Assembly (NCBI RefSeq): GCF_029537375.1
Contig: NZ_CP120679.1
Span: forward strand, 1,972,001-2,036,000
Origin: Bacillus sp. HSf4
GTDB lineage: Bacteria; Bacillota; Bacilli; Bacillales; Bacillaceae
Length of the DNA stretch: 64,000 nucleotides
Reading direction: 5' to 3'
Shown piece by piece: positions 36,593 through 44,449 of the stretch. The notes under the pieces were generated by a model. That model was not told the origin of the DNA. It was given only the letters and a program-made list of their open reading frames with translations, and did no database searches. The position numbers were made by a program, and so were the translations under genes. Numbering within the stretch: position 1 is the first letter of the stretch; every line of letters begins with the position of its first letter.

Positions 36593-37240
36593 ATGAAAGC
36601 ATTAGTGAAGTATTTAATTATTTTAGGGATCATTGGAGCAGTGACGGTAGGATTTATCGTTTTTAATGGAATACATAACAATGATCACGAGGAAATAAGT
36701 CATGATGTAAAACGAGAAATGATTAAAGAGTTACATACGAATAAGAGAAGTATTGCTTCAGAAGAATCGGAAGACACGAAAAAACGTGATGAAAAGAATT
36801 TTACGCTTGCACAATTTGAACAACGATTCAATGACGAAGCGAAAAAGCTGGAAGTAAGTTCTGAAAACATACGTTTAAAGGTCCAGGAAGGAAAAAAGAA
36901 AGAGTTAGCAGTCTATCACTTTAATCATAACCTTGCATTAACTGCAGTCATTGACAAAAAATCAAACAAAGTGATCAATGTAGTGCTGTTTAGAAGTGGT
37001 GAGATAGAGGCGGAAGGATTAACGGAATTTTATAAAAATGCTGCCGTCATAATGAATACTTTTCATCCAGAGATGACAAAAAAAGATAGAGGAAAACTAT
37101 TGTTTGATGACTTAGAAGCCAATCAAGTAATAACACATGATGATTTCAGCAGAGAAAAGCGTTATGCTGGTTTTCATTATACCGTCGAGTATTCAAAAGA
37201 AAAATTACTTTTGTTGTTCGCTGTAACAATTCCACAGTGA
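36593..37240 (+). CDS. Membrane-anchored extracytoplasmic protein, unknown
   Basis: 215 residues from ATG 36593 (GAGGAGG spaced well). One N-terminal transmembrane anchor (about 4-24), a charged linker, then a domain starting FTLAQFEQRFNDEAKKL and containing AVIDKKSNKVINVVLF and AAVIMNTFHPEMTKKD. The order anchor - charged linker - FTLxxF domain matches the lipoprotein at 17500-18090, so the two may be distant relatives. Function unknown. Confidence 0.7.
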   Translation: MKALVKYLIILGIIGAVTVGFIVFNGIHNNDHEEISHDVKREMIKELHTNKRSIASEESEDTKKRDEKNFTLAQFEQRFNDEAKKLEVSSENIRLKVQEGKKKELAVYHFNHNLALTAVIDKKSNKVINVVLFRSGEIEAEGLTEFYKNAAVIMNTFHPEMTKKDRGKLLFDDLEANQVITHDDFSREKRYAGFHYTVEYSKEKLLLLFAVTIPQ

Positions 37241-37387
37241 GTATAGCCGGAAATCATTTTATTTTCAGCATAACGGACAAAGTAAAGGCAGCTCCTTTCT
37301 AGATTAGTGGAAAATAAACAAAAATTTAATGATTTTTAGCATTGGAACAGGGGTTGTCTTAGTCTGCAAATTCATGTCTTGTATGAT

Positions 37388-37450
37388 TTGAAAGGAGAGA
37401 ATTCAATCCCTCAACAAAACACCGTCTAAACAATTTTTCTCTCCTTTCAA
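37388..37450. repeat. Perfect 14-bp inverted repeat
   Basis: TTGAAAGGAGAGAA at 37388-37401 and its exact complement TTCTCTCCTTTCAA at 37437-37450, 35 bp apart. No T-run follows, so it is not an obvious terminator. It could be a recombination scar, an element end or a structured RNA. Confidence 0.7.
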
Positions 37451-37490
37451 GATCATCACGATCCTCACTACAAATGTAACTCAATGTTCC

Positions 37491-37663
37491 GTAAAGCGAC
37501 TAGATGTTGGTGTTTGGGACGTTTATTTTACATTTCAGGGATCATTCTCTGTAAGCCAATTTGAGGTTTTAAAAATCGTTTCATTCGGTTGTATGATGCT
37601 CTCAATATTAATAAGTGATGATTTAATATAGATGAGGTAAATCAGTTTATCAAAGCTCTTTAA
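37491..37663 (+). pseudogene. Decayed copy of the immunity gene at 20155
   Basis: DNA from GTAAAGCGACTAGATGTTGG to the terminal AAAGCTCTTTAATTT lines up with 20227-20431 (the gene's last two-thirds), with small deletions and an early stop. The toxin-like partner is absent here. The likeness at DNA level is high enough (blocks of 15-20 identical bases) to imply a recent common source. Confidence 0.85.
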
Positions 37664-37742
37664 TTTATCTTTACCGGCAAAATGATATTAAACGTACATA
37701 AATCCCGCCCGGCATGGGGGAGTGTAGTTCAGTGAGGGATTA

Positions 37743-38075
37743 TATACTGGCATCCTCCATGGCTTTTTGTCTCCGGCTTTTCTTTTCCAAGTTTCCTTCA
37801 GACACCTCAATATCATTTAAGTAACTGTTCCAAAGATTAAAAAGCACCCATTCTTCATTTTGGTTCAATCCTAAAAATGCCCTTCAAATGAACGTTTTCC
37901 GTCCTCTTCAGGCTTTAATCGTTCTGTTATTCATCCGTATTGTTAAGCCCGGAAAGGAAGTCGTATTATTAACACTATTTTGTGGAAACCGTTTCCCAAT
38001 TCAATTACACAGTAATCTGGTGTACCGCTAATGTTTAACGGCTCCCTGTCATCCAAAATAAAGGAGATAAGGCTT
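37743..38075 (-). pseudogene. Frameshifted remnant, possible immunity-type protein
   Basis: On the minus strand, joined frames read ILDDREPLNISGTPDYCVIE, LGNGFHKIV, then LKPEEDGKRSFEG and GLNQNEEWVLFNLWNSYLND, EKKSRRQKAMEDASI. At least two frameshifts. The composition suits a small acidic cytoplasmic protein such as a toxin-immunity factor, but I cannot name the family. Confidence 0.5.
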
Positions 38076-38168
38076 AATTACGACATAAAGAAAAATAAGA
38101 AAAAATTAGCATTTCAATCATTTGTATACCTGGATAAAATGCCACATGGAAAATGAAAGAAGGAGTTT

Positions 38169-38336
38169 TTGATCGATATTTTAACTATTTTAAAAATCGT
38201 GATCGGAATTATTATTTTGATATCGGCGTTTTTTATCATAAGGCGGTATCAAAAAGATCGAACGGCTGAGTATGATAAAGCGGACACCTTTTTGTTAATT
38301 TTAGTAGCATTTGAGCTAGTGATACTTCCAATTTAG
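38169..38336 (+). CDS. Small membrane protein (55 aa)
   Basis: TTG start, AAGAAGGAG just before it (tight spacing). MIDILTILKIVIGIIILISA forms one helix, a charged middle (RRYQKDRTAEYDKADT), then a second helix LLILVAFELVILPI. It directly precedes a frame-broken secreted-peptide gene, so it may have been a partner protein. Low certainty because of size. Confidence 0.5.
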   Translation: MIDILTILKIVIGIIILISAFFIIRRYQKDRTAEYDKADTFLLILVAFELVILPI

Positions 38337-38375
38337 GGATATTTGTTATATAAATAAAAGGGGAGATTGAGTGAA

Positions 38376-38571
38376 TTGAGAAAAATAGAAAACAATTTAT
38401 TTAAACCATTGATTTTTATCTTAACTATCCTTAAGTACAATGGGTTTAGCAAAAGCTCAAGCCGTTGAATTTTCTGCTGATGAATTAACAGAAATCAATA
38501 AGATTGCAGAGATATTAGAATTTTACTTTGATGAAGTTGGGGAAGTGGATGCTGCTGCAAGCACTTTGTAA
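38376..38571 (+). pseudogene. Frameshifted secreted-peptide precursor
   Basis: From a TTG (GGGGAGA upstream) the frame gives MRKIENNLFKPLIFILTI, a signal-peptide start. After a shift near 38435 it continues TMGLAKAQAVEFSADELTEI, then NKIAEILEFYFDEVGEVDAA and stops. Signal peptide with Ala-x-Ala cleavage site plus an acidic pro-region: the same front end as the secreted proteins at 16113 and 19522, but with no C-terminal effector left. Confidence 0.55.
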
Positions 38572-38666
38572 ACCTGTTTTTGCTTCAAATAACTTATAAA
38601 TCAATTGTGAAAGTTAAAAAAGTCCTATAAACTATAATTAAACAATTGATTTAGGAGCTGGGGCTT

Positions 38667-39158
38667 ATGTTCAATGAAAGAGAAGCTTTACGTTTGAGAC
38701 TTGAGCAGCTTAATGATAAAGAGATTCATGTCATGCGGGAACTTCGAGAAGAACGAGAGAGTATTTATATTAAGCTCCGCGAGTTGGATAGAGGAAATCA
38801 GCTTCCTAAGGCTGACAAAAACTCTTCATTGATTGAACTGGCAAGTGCGGCGGCCCAAGAGTTGAAACAATCCAAAAATCTGTCTCAACATTCTTTTTCT
38901 GATGACGGCACATCCCCGTTGGACTCAGAAGCCGAAGAACGTCATAGGTCTAAAACATCAATTCAGTGGGAAGCAGCATTGAAAATATTGAATGAGCATA
39001 AAGACGGTATGAGAGGGACAAGCCTTCGTACGGAAATTGAAAAAGAAACGGGTTTCCCGGTTAGGAATATGACGACTTTCATGAATGGCTTGATGAAGCA
39101 TTATCCTGAAATCGAAAAACCAGGGCGCGGTCGTTATCTCCTTAAGTCCTTTCAATAG
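38667..39158 (+). CDS. rok: Rok-family nucleoid-associated repressor
   Basis: 163 residues. The first 40, MFNEREALRLRLEQLNDKEI, then REERESIYIKLRELDR, match the N-terminal coiled coil of B. subtilis Rok almost residue by residue. The C-terminal part (ALKILNEHKDGMRGTSLRTE, TGFPVRNMTTFMNGLMKHYP) is the winged-helix DNA-binding domain including the N-M-T-T-F-M recognition segment. Rok binds AT-rich foreign DNA, silences it and represses comK. The linker is shorter than in B. subtilis Rok (about 190 aa). Whether this is the only rok of the genome or an extra, mobile one cannot be told here. Confidence 0.85.
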   Translation: MFNEREALRLRLEQLNDKEIHVMRELREERESIYIKLRELDRGNQLPKADKNSSLIELASAAAQELKQSKNLSQHSFSDDGTSPLDSEAEERHRSKTSIQWEAALKILNEHKDGMRGTSLRTEIEKETGFPVRNMTTFMNGLMKHYPEIEKPGRGRYLLKSFQ

Positions 39159-39168
39159 GACTTTTTTG
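39144..39168 (+). terminator. Terminator of the rok-like gene
   Basis: AAGTCCT TTCAAT AGGACTT then TTTT; overlaps the stop codon. Confidence 0.8.
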
Positions 39169-39458
39169 TTGTGCTTGTTTTATGAAGCTGATTTGATCCT
39201 TGAAGCCGATTATACAGACTGCTACACAGGAAAGATTTTTCGGATAGGGGTCTGAGCAGGAATAAACGACCTTTAGAGCTTATGTTATTACAGCTGGAAA
39301 ATTCAAAAAGGTGAAATTTCTCGCCATTGAAAATGCACTTAGTGTGGATGAATTGTTCTACAATTATAATCAGCTGTGGAGTGTTTGCTTTCATTTAACT
39401 AAGCCAGTCTTTTATAAAAAATTCTCAGTTGAATCAGGATTTAGCTTAAGGAAGGATA
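39169..39458. other. Intergenic region with a gene scrap
   Basis: About 290 bp. A plus-strand frame near 39181 reads YEADLILEADYTDCYTGKIF, then RIGV and a stop; it looks protein-like but has no start. Nothing else is supported. Confidence 0.35.
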
Positions 39459-39857
39459 ATGAGAACCTTGAATACAAGATTTAAACGTTTATTAAGACTG
39501 CGTCATTTTGAATTCTTTCAGGTGGTATCTGCGGAGAATGACTACATAGCCCATCTTTTAATACACGATGACCAAACAGATCAAGATTGTATCGATGTTT
39601 ATTTGATTTATACTCAGGAACTAGATGATGATTCTTATCAGGATGTTGTTAGCTTTAATGATGATCTTTTAGGTATGAAGTATAAGCGTACTCACTACAT
39701 GAATTTGTTAAAAGTTGAGGAAGAATTTGATTTTGATTTTCCTTTTGATATGCTTGCTATTCGTCATTATGTTCAGGAAATTTTAAATATATTAGGAATT
39801 AATGAAACGCTCCCTAATATGAAAGAAAGCAATTTTGATAAACTGTCTCAAGATTGA
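39459..39857 (+). CDS. Acidic protein of unknown function
   Basis: 132 residues, strongly acidic in the middle (IHDDQTDQDCIDVYLIYTQE, LDDDSYQDVVSFNDDLLG), with a basic N-terminus (MRTLNTRFKRLLRLRHFEFF). No membrane segment or known motif. Overall shape is like small immunity or anti-restriction DNA-mimic proteins, but this is speculation. An AAGGA box precedes the ATG. Confidence 0.6.
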   Translation: MRTLNTRFKRLLRLRHFEFFQVVSAENDYIAHLLIHDDQTDQDCIDVYLIYTQELDDDSYQDVVSFNDDLLGMKYKRTHYMNLLKVEEEFDFDFPFDMLAIRHYVQEILNILGINETLPNMKESNFDKLSQD

Positions 39858-39918
39858 TAACCCTTGCAAAGGCAGCTCAGTCACATTACCAAAAACAATG
39901 AAAGAGAATTGATCCTAA

Positions 39919-40200
39919 ATGAAATCGCGATTAGAAAAGAAAAAGCAAGAAAATCTGATAGTGAAGCTTTTCAAAACCTTAAAAAAAATAATATATGCAA
40001 TTGTCTCCATGATTTTCGCTATATTAATTTTGGGAGTGCTATTCCTGCCTGGAGCCGGGAAAGATAAAGAGGAAGATGAACTTCACAGCCATAAATATTA
40101 TAACAGCAGTCACAAGAATTATCATTCGAACCAAAAATCATATCGGAAAAGAAGCAGTAGCAGCCAAAAATCATATCGAAAGAGCAGTCACCATCACTAA
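39919..40200 (+). CDS. Small membrane protein with Lys/Ser/Tyr/His-rich tail
   Basis: 93 residues. A basic cytoplasmic start (MKSRLEKKKQ), one transmembrane helix (about 25-45), then a tail of short imperfect repeats, HKYYNSSHKNYHSNQKSYRK followed by SSSSQKSYRKSSHHH. The tail is outside or inside depending on topology; the basic N-terminus suggests it is outside. Possibly metal- or polyanion-binding. The ribosome binding site is poor, so the start is uncertain. Confidence 0.5.
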   Translation: MKSRLEKKKQENLIVKLFKTLKKIIYAIVSMIFAILILGVLFLPGAGKDKEEDELHSHKYYNSSHKNYHSNQKSYRKRSSSSQKSYRKSSHHH

Positions 40201-40492
40201 GGGATTTCCCATACATACTTTTAAGGAATGAGCTGACATTGTTATGGCAGTGGTTCTTAGAATAAGAGCGGATGAAATAAATGCACCTAGCGATTGCTCG
40301 CTTTGGATAAAGGAGGAAACTCACGTAAAACGAGTGCAGTACCGGATTTAAACCAGACAGAATTGAGACATGGTATGACAAGAGTGAAGTTCAGAACGGG
40401 TGACTGACTTTCAAAGCTTCAGCTGTTATACTTTCAATAGGTTTGAGTATATCATGAAGGAATGACAATAAAGAAAAAAGGAGCCAGCACAA

Positions 40493-40927
40493 ATGCCACT
40501 GCAAATTAAAATCAAATATTTAGATCAAACACAAACACGCATCTCAAAAATTGAACAAGGGGATTGGATTGATTTGCGAGCTGCCGAAGATGTGTCCATT
40601 CAAAAAGGGGAGTTTAAATTGATTCCACTCGGTGTAGCGATGGAATTACCTGAAGATTATGAAGCCCATGTAGTTCCTCGTTCAAGTACATATAAACATT
40701 TCGGAATCATTCAGACAAATTCAATGGGTGTGATTGATGAATCATACAAAGGGGATGATGATTTCTGGTTCTTCCCGGCTTATGCGCTCAGAGACACTGA
40801 AATCAAGAAAGGCGACCGCATTTGCCAGTTCAGAATCATGAAGAAGATGCCTGCAGTTGAACTGGTCGAGGTTGATCATCTAGGAAATGAGAATCGTGGC
40901 GGCCATGGTTCTACAGGGACTAAATAA
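40493..40927 (+). CDS. yncF: dUTP diphosphatase (YncF/YosS-like)
   Basis: 144 residues, AAAGGAG before the ATG. Trimeric dUTPase motifs: [20 protein letters not shown] (motif 2), [20 protein letters not shown] (motif 3, with the catalytic Asp), [13 protein letters not shown] (motif 4) and the C-terminal lid [12 protein letters not shown] (motif 5). It hydrolyses dUTP to dUMP, the substrate of thymidylate synthase, which is encoded 15 kb downstream. B. subtilis also has yncF in its glnA-lexA interval, and a phage copy yosS. Confidence 0.93.
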   Translation: MPLQIKIKYLDQTQTRISKIEQGDWIDLRAAEDVSIQKGEFKLIPLGVAMELPEDYEAHVVPRSSTYKHFGIIQTNSMGVIDESYKGDDDFWFFPAYALRDTEIKKGDRICQFRIMKKMPAVELVEVDHLGNENRGGHGSTGTK

Positions 40928-41370
40928 AAGAGCAAGCCTTGGCTGTCTTCATCATGATGTACAGTCAAGGTATTATTTGAACACCCTCCTCGAATTTCTG
41001 AATTCTTCCAACAAAAGTCTTTTTAAATGCCCCTATAGTAAATCTGTGTTCTCACTGAAGAAGCCCAATTTCGTTTGAGCGGATGGAGGATTTCATTTGT
41101 AGCCAATGCGACATACAGTGTGATTGGCATCAGTGAGAAACAGGAATTCTCTATAAAATCACTTGATTCTTTAGATTTCCCTATTTTTAACCCAATTAGT
41201 TCTATAAATTGTTGAAGGAGCAAAGGATAAGTCCATTATTGAAGTATTTTTTTTATAAGAGGAATAAGGAAACATCTGCACAAACGAGGGAGTTTCCCAT
41301 TTTCCAGCGTCTGCTTTTGATGAAGTATGTCAGAAGAAAATTTGAGTAAAGGCCTGCTTATTCACAAAAG
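40928..41370. other. Intergenic region with a short coding relic
   Basis: No intact gene. A frame at 41075-41215 (47 codons) reads LSGWRISFVANATYSVIGIS, then EKQEFSIKSLDSLDF and a stop; it looks like part of a strand-rich protein without a start. A weak hairpin follows the dUTPase gene (CCTTGGCTGT...ACAGTCAAGG, 40937-40971) and may be its terminator. Confidence 0.4.
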
Positions 41371-41460
41371 ATGAAAAACATTATACAAAAGAAGTCATCA
41401 TTGTCGTGACATTGATTGTGTTGTTTATTTATTTCTTTTACACGCTGCAAGGGTTTTAGC
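41370..41460 (+). pseudogene. Relic of a short membrane protein gene
   Basis: The codons KDEKHYTKEVIIVVTLIVLF, then IYFFYTLQGF and a stop mirror the C-terminal half of the intact gene that follows (KEDEKTYTIEVVIIVGIIVL). The N-terminal half is out of frame or lost. A tandem, diverged duplicate. Confidence 0.55.
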
Positions 41461-41523
41461 AGGAGAAGAGATAAATGTACTTTCTGGAGCGGCATTATCG
41501 CAAAAAGACGGGGGAGTTATGTC

Positions 41524-41691
41524 ATGAAAATGAATGAGAAAAAGAAAGCGATACAAGAAAAATATAGAGAGGAAATGAAAAGACAGCGACAGGGAAAGGA
41601 AGATGAGAAAACATATACAATAGAAGTAGTGATCATAGTGGGCATCATCGTGCTGGCGATTGTTTTAAATTTAGCGATCAAGGAATTTTAG
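41524..41691 (+). CDS. Single-helix small membrane protein (55 aa)
   Basis: ATG 41524 with GGGGAG spaced 8 nt. A charged, helical N-terminus (MKMNEKKKAIQEKYREEMKR) and one C-terminal transmembrane helix (VVIIVGIIVLAIVLNLAI). No family recognised. The preceding 90 bp encode a diverged copy of its C-terminus. Confidence 0.6.
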   Translation: MKMNEKKKAIQEKYREEMKRQRQGKEDEKTYTIEVVIIVGIIVLAIVLNLAIKEF

Positions 41692-41776
41692 CATAACACA
41701 CCCGTGCCTCTTTTGCGTCAGAAAAATAACAGCTTAAATAATCACCTTTTGAGGCTGAAAAATCTATTTTAGACAT

Positions 41777-41806
41777 AAGACCCGACCCGCTATTGTCGGG
41801 TCTTTG
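41777..41806 (+). terminator. Terminator
   Basis: AGACCCGAC CCGCTATT GTCGGGTCT then TTG; stands between the 55-residue gene and the coiled-coil gene. Confidence 0.7.
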
Positions 41807-41925
41807 TTTGAAAACATTAGCGATCATCAAATATATAAAGAGATGGCCGATATTATACATATAAGGTGACAGCAAGTGTAGATCACTCGCTTTTATGGGA
41901 TGATTCGTACTGAGAGGGGCGTTTG

Positions 41926-42576
41926 ATGGTGTTAGAAAAGAAAAACAGGAAAAAGATTATAATTGGAGCTGTTGCAGCAGTCGGCGTTGTTGGGGCATCA
42001 TACAGCTGGGGTTCTGCAAATGCTTCAACAGAACTAGGCAAAGAAAAAGTGAAATACGAAGAAATGACTGATAAGGTTTCTAAAAAGAAAAAAGAATTGG
42101 ATCTATTGGATAAAAAATTAAGAGAGACTGCTGCCAAATTAGATGAAAAATCAAAGGCGTATCAAGATGCGAAAAAAATGATTGCACAAAGAGACGATGC
42201 CCAGAATGAAAAAGAAGAGCTAACCAATGAAATTAGCACCAAGAAAGAAGAATTAAAAGAGGTTAAAAACGAAATCAATGATAAAAACAAAGAATTGTCT
42301 TCAGTAACAGGACAGATTCAAGAAAAGAAAGAAGCTCCTAAAGTGTTTTCGGCCGGCCAATATATTGTTGGCCAAGACTTTCCTGAGGGTAGATACAAAG
42401 CGGTGCCTGTTGGGCAGGGAAGCAACTTCTTTATTTACGGAAGTGACGGCAGTGCAACTGTCAATACGATTCTGGGCTCCAGTGCAGATGGAAATGAACC
42501 TGAGTATGTCTTCTATACTTCAGAAGGGGATATCATGAGGACCGAAGCCCAGGTTAAGCTTATACCTGTAAAATGA
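41926..42576 (+). CDS. Membrane-anchored coiled-coil protein
   Basis: 216 residues from ATG 41926 (an ATG 3 bp earlier is possible). One N-terminal transmembrane helix (about 9-30), a long coiled coil (about 35-135; runs such as KVSKKKKELDLLDKKLRETA), then a C-terminal strand-rich domain FSAGQYIVGQDFPEGRYKAV, DIMRTEAQVKLIPVK. That C-terminal domain recurs in many Gram-positive surface or phage proteins. Probably a surface spacer with a sensing tip. Terminator follows. Confidence 0.7.
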   Translation: MVLEKKNRKKIIIGAVAAVGVVGASYSWGSANASTELGKEKVKYEEMTDKVSKKKKELDLLDKKLRETAAKLDEKSKAYQDAKKMIAQRDDAQNEKEELTNEISTKKEELKEVKNEINDKNKELSSVTGQIQEKKEAPKVFSAGQYIVGQDFPEGRYKAVPVGQGSNFFIYGSDGSATVNTILGSSADGNEPEYVFYTSEGDIMRTEAQVKLIPVK

Positions 42577-42597
42577 TTTCTGTAAACGACTCTTTAC

Positions 42598-42627
42598 AGC
42601 TTGTCGGCTTTATTGACAAGCTTTTTA
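42598..42627 (+). terminator. Terminator
   Basis: AGCTTGTC GGCTTTATT GACAAGCT followed by TTTT. Confidence 0.8.
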
Positions 42628-42766
42628 GTAGTAAATTTTGAAGTGCCCGTCAAACGTACGAATGCTTTTGTAAATTTGAAAGGCTGCAAAATATCCATGA
42701 GATGGTGATAGGCGTCCTTTTTAATGAATATAATGCAATAAATCATTAAAGAGGGTGCCTGAACAA

Positions 42767-44209
42767 TTGAATTCCCAATTAAAGAGCGAAGACATGATGA
42801 CGATCATTAAACATGGGCTTAAAACATCGCAGCATCCCAAGCATATTCTAATTGTAGGAGCCGGTTTGTCCGGGCTCGTTGCGGCATCTTTATTGAAAGA
42901 TGCCGGGCATAAAGTGACGATTCTGGAAGCGAATGATAGAGTGGGCGGGCGCGTTTTCACTTTGCGGTCTCCCTTTAGCAATGGGTTATTTTTCAATACC
43001 GGACCAATGCGCATTCCGGACACCCATTCTTTAACTTTAGAATATTTTAAAAAATTTAATCTGCCTATAAATGTATTTATAAACCGAACGGATCAGGATA
43101 TCATTTATGCAAATGGCATCACAACACGGCTGCACTTGTTCGAAAAAAATCCGCAAATTTTGTGTTACCCGGTTGCCCCACATGAACAGGGAAAAACGGC
43201 TGAAGAGCTGATGCTCAATGTTTTGCAGCCGATCCTCAACTTTATAGAGCAGAACCCGGAGAGAAATTGGCGGATTGTAGAGCAGAAATACAGGTTTCAT
43301 TCGTTAGGCTCTTTCTTAAGCGCTTATTATTCAGCGGGTGCGATCGACATGATTGGCGTACTTCTGGATATGGAAGCGTATATGGGGATATCCCTTATTG
43401 AAGTCTTGAGGGAATCAATTTTTTTTACATCACCGGCTAGGTTCTATGAGATAACCGGCGGCATGGACCGGCTGCCGCATGCATTTCTTCCGCAATTAAA
43501 AGATCATATTCTGTTTCAGCAAAAAATGGTGGAGATTTCCCAAAAGCAAAACAGTGTAACGATCCACTGCATTCATCAGCAATCAGCAGAACATGTAGCG
43601 CTGACAGGCGACCTCGCTATCGTAACCATTCCTTTTTCAGCCATGCGATTTGTAAAGGTTGAACCGTTCCATTCTTTTTCCTATTACAAGCGAAGGGCAA
43701 TCCGTGAACTCAACTATATAGCCGCAACCAAAATCGGTATCGAGTTTAAAAGCCGGTTTTGGGAAAAAGTTGGACAGCTTGGCGGCAAATCGATAACCGA
43801 CCTGCCGATTCGATTTTCGTACTATCCAAGCTACGGAATTGGCTCGGCTGGACCTGCTCTCATGTTAGCGAGCTATACATGGGCGGATGAGGCGCTGACA
43901 TGGGACAGTCAGCCTGAAGGAGAGAGAATCCGCTATACGTTAAGGAATTTAGCAGAAATCTACGGAAATATCGTCTATTCTGAATTTGTCTCAGGCGCTT
44001 CTTTCAGCTGGAGTCAGAACCCCTATTCTGTCGGGGGATTCACCGCTTTTGAACCCGGACAGGAAATCGAACTGTACCCTTATATTCCAACCCCTGAGGG
44101 AAGAGTCCATTTCGCCGGAGAACACACCTCACTGACACACGGCTGGATGCAAGGAGCGATTGAGTCGGGGGTACGCGTGGCGTATGAAGTGAATCATTTA
44201 ACGAAATGA
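42767..44209 (+). CDS. FAD-dependent amine oxidase (YobN-like)
   Basis: About 480 residues. The dinucleotide-binding start [20 protein letters not shown] and [15 protein letters not shown] are classic for flavin monoamine/L-amino-acid oxidases. The substrate-domain pieces [20 protein letters not shown] and the C-terminal FAD motif [20 protein letters not shown] are present. Likely oxidises an amine or amino acid with release of ammonia and H2O2. Similar in size and motifs to B. subtilis YobN. Start uncertain: a GTG at 42755 is too close to the GAGG, so the TTG at 42767 is chosen. Confidence 0.85.
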   Translation: MNSQLKSEDMMTIIKHGLKTSQHPKHILIVGAGLSGLVAASLLKDAGHKVTILEANDRVGGRVFTLRSPFSNGLFFNTGPMRIPDTHSLTLEYFKKFNLPINVFINRTDQDIIYANGITTRLHLFEKNPQILCYPVAPHEQGKTAEELMLNVLQPILNFIEQNPERNWRIVEQKYRFHSLGSFLSAYYSAGAIDMIGVLLDMEAYMGISLIEVLRESIFFTSPARFYEITGGMDRLPHAFLPQLKDHILFQQKMVEISQKQNSVTIHCIHQQSAEHVALTGDLAIVTIPFSAMRFVKVEPFHSFSYYKRRAIRELNYIAATKIGIEFKSRFWEKVGQLGGKSITDLPIRFSYYPSYGIGSAGPALMLASYTWADEALTWDSQPEGERIRYTLRNLAEIYGNIVYSEFVSGASFSWSQNPYSVGGFTAFEPGQEIELYPYIPTPEGRVHFAGEHTSLTHGWMQGAIESGVRVAYEVNHLTK

Positions 44210-44449
44210 GACGCCTGAGGCCATATTCTGTCTCTTGGAAAGTGCATACTTTCGACAGCGGGGATTCAACTTCAGAAAGCTTGCGTATCAAGTTTTTTAA
44301 AAAACTCTTTCTGTATTCTTTTCCTTTCAACTTCCTCCAATTAAGCAATTATACTTGTATAAAATTTGCATTTTTGGTTCTGGATATCCCAAAGATATGG
44401 TAAGATAAAATAAATTTACACGAAAATAAGCGGGAAGGAGTTTTTGTTT

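Noticed and set aside
41923..42576. Phage tail fibre identity for the coiled-coil protein
   Set aside because: It has a membrane anchor and no tail neighbours, so a surface protein is more likely.
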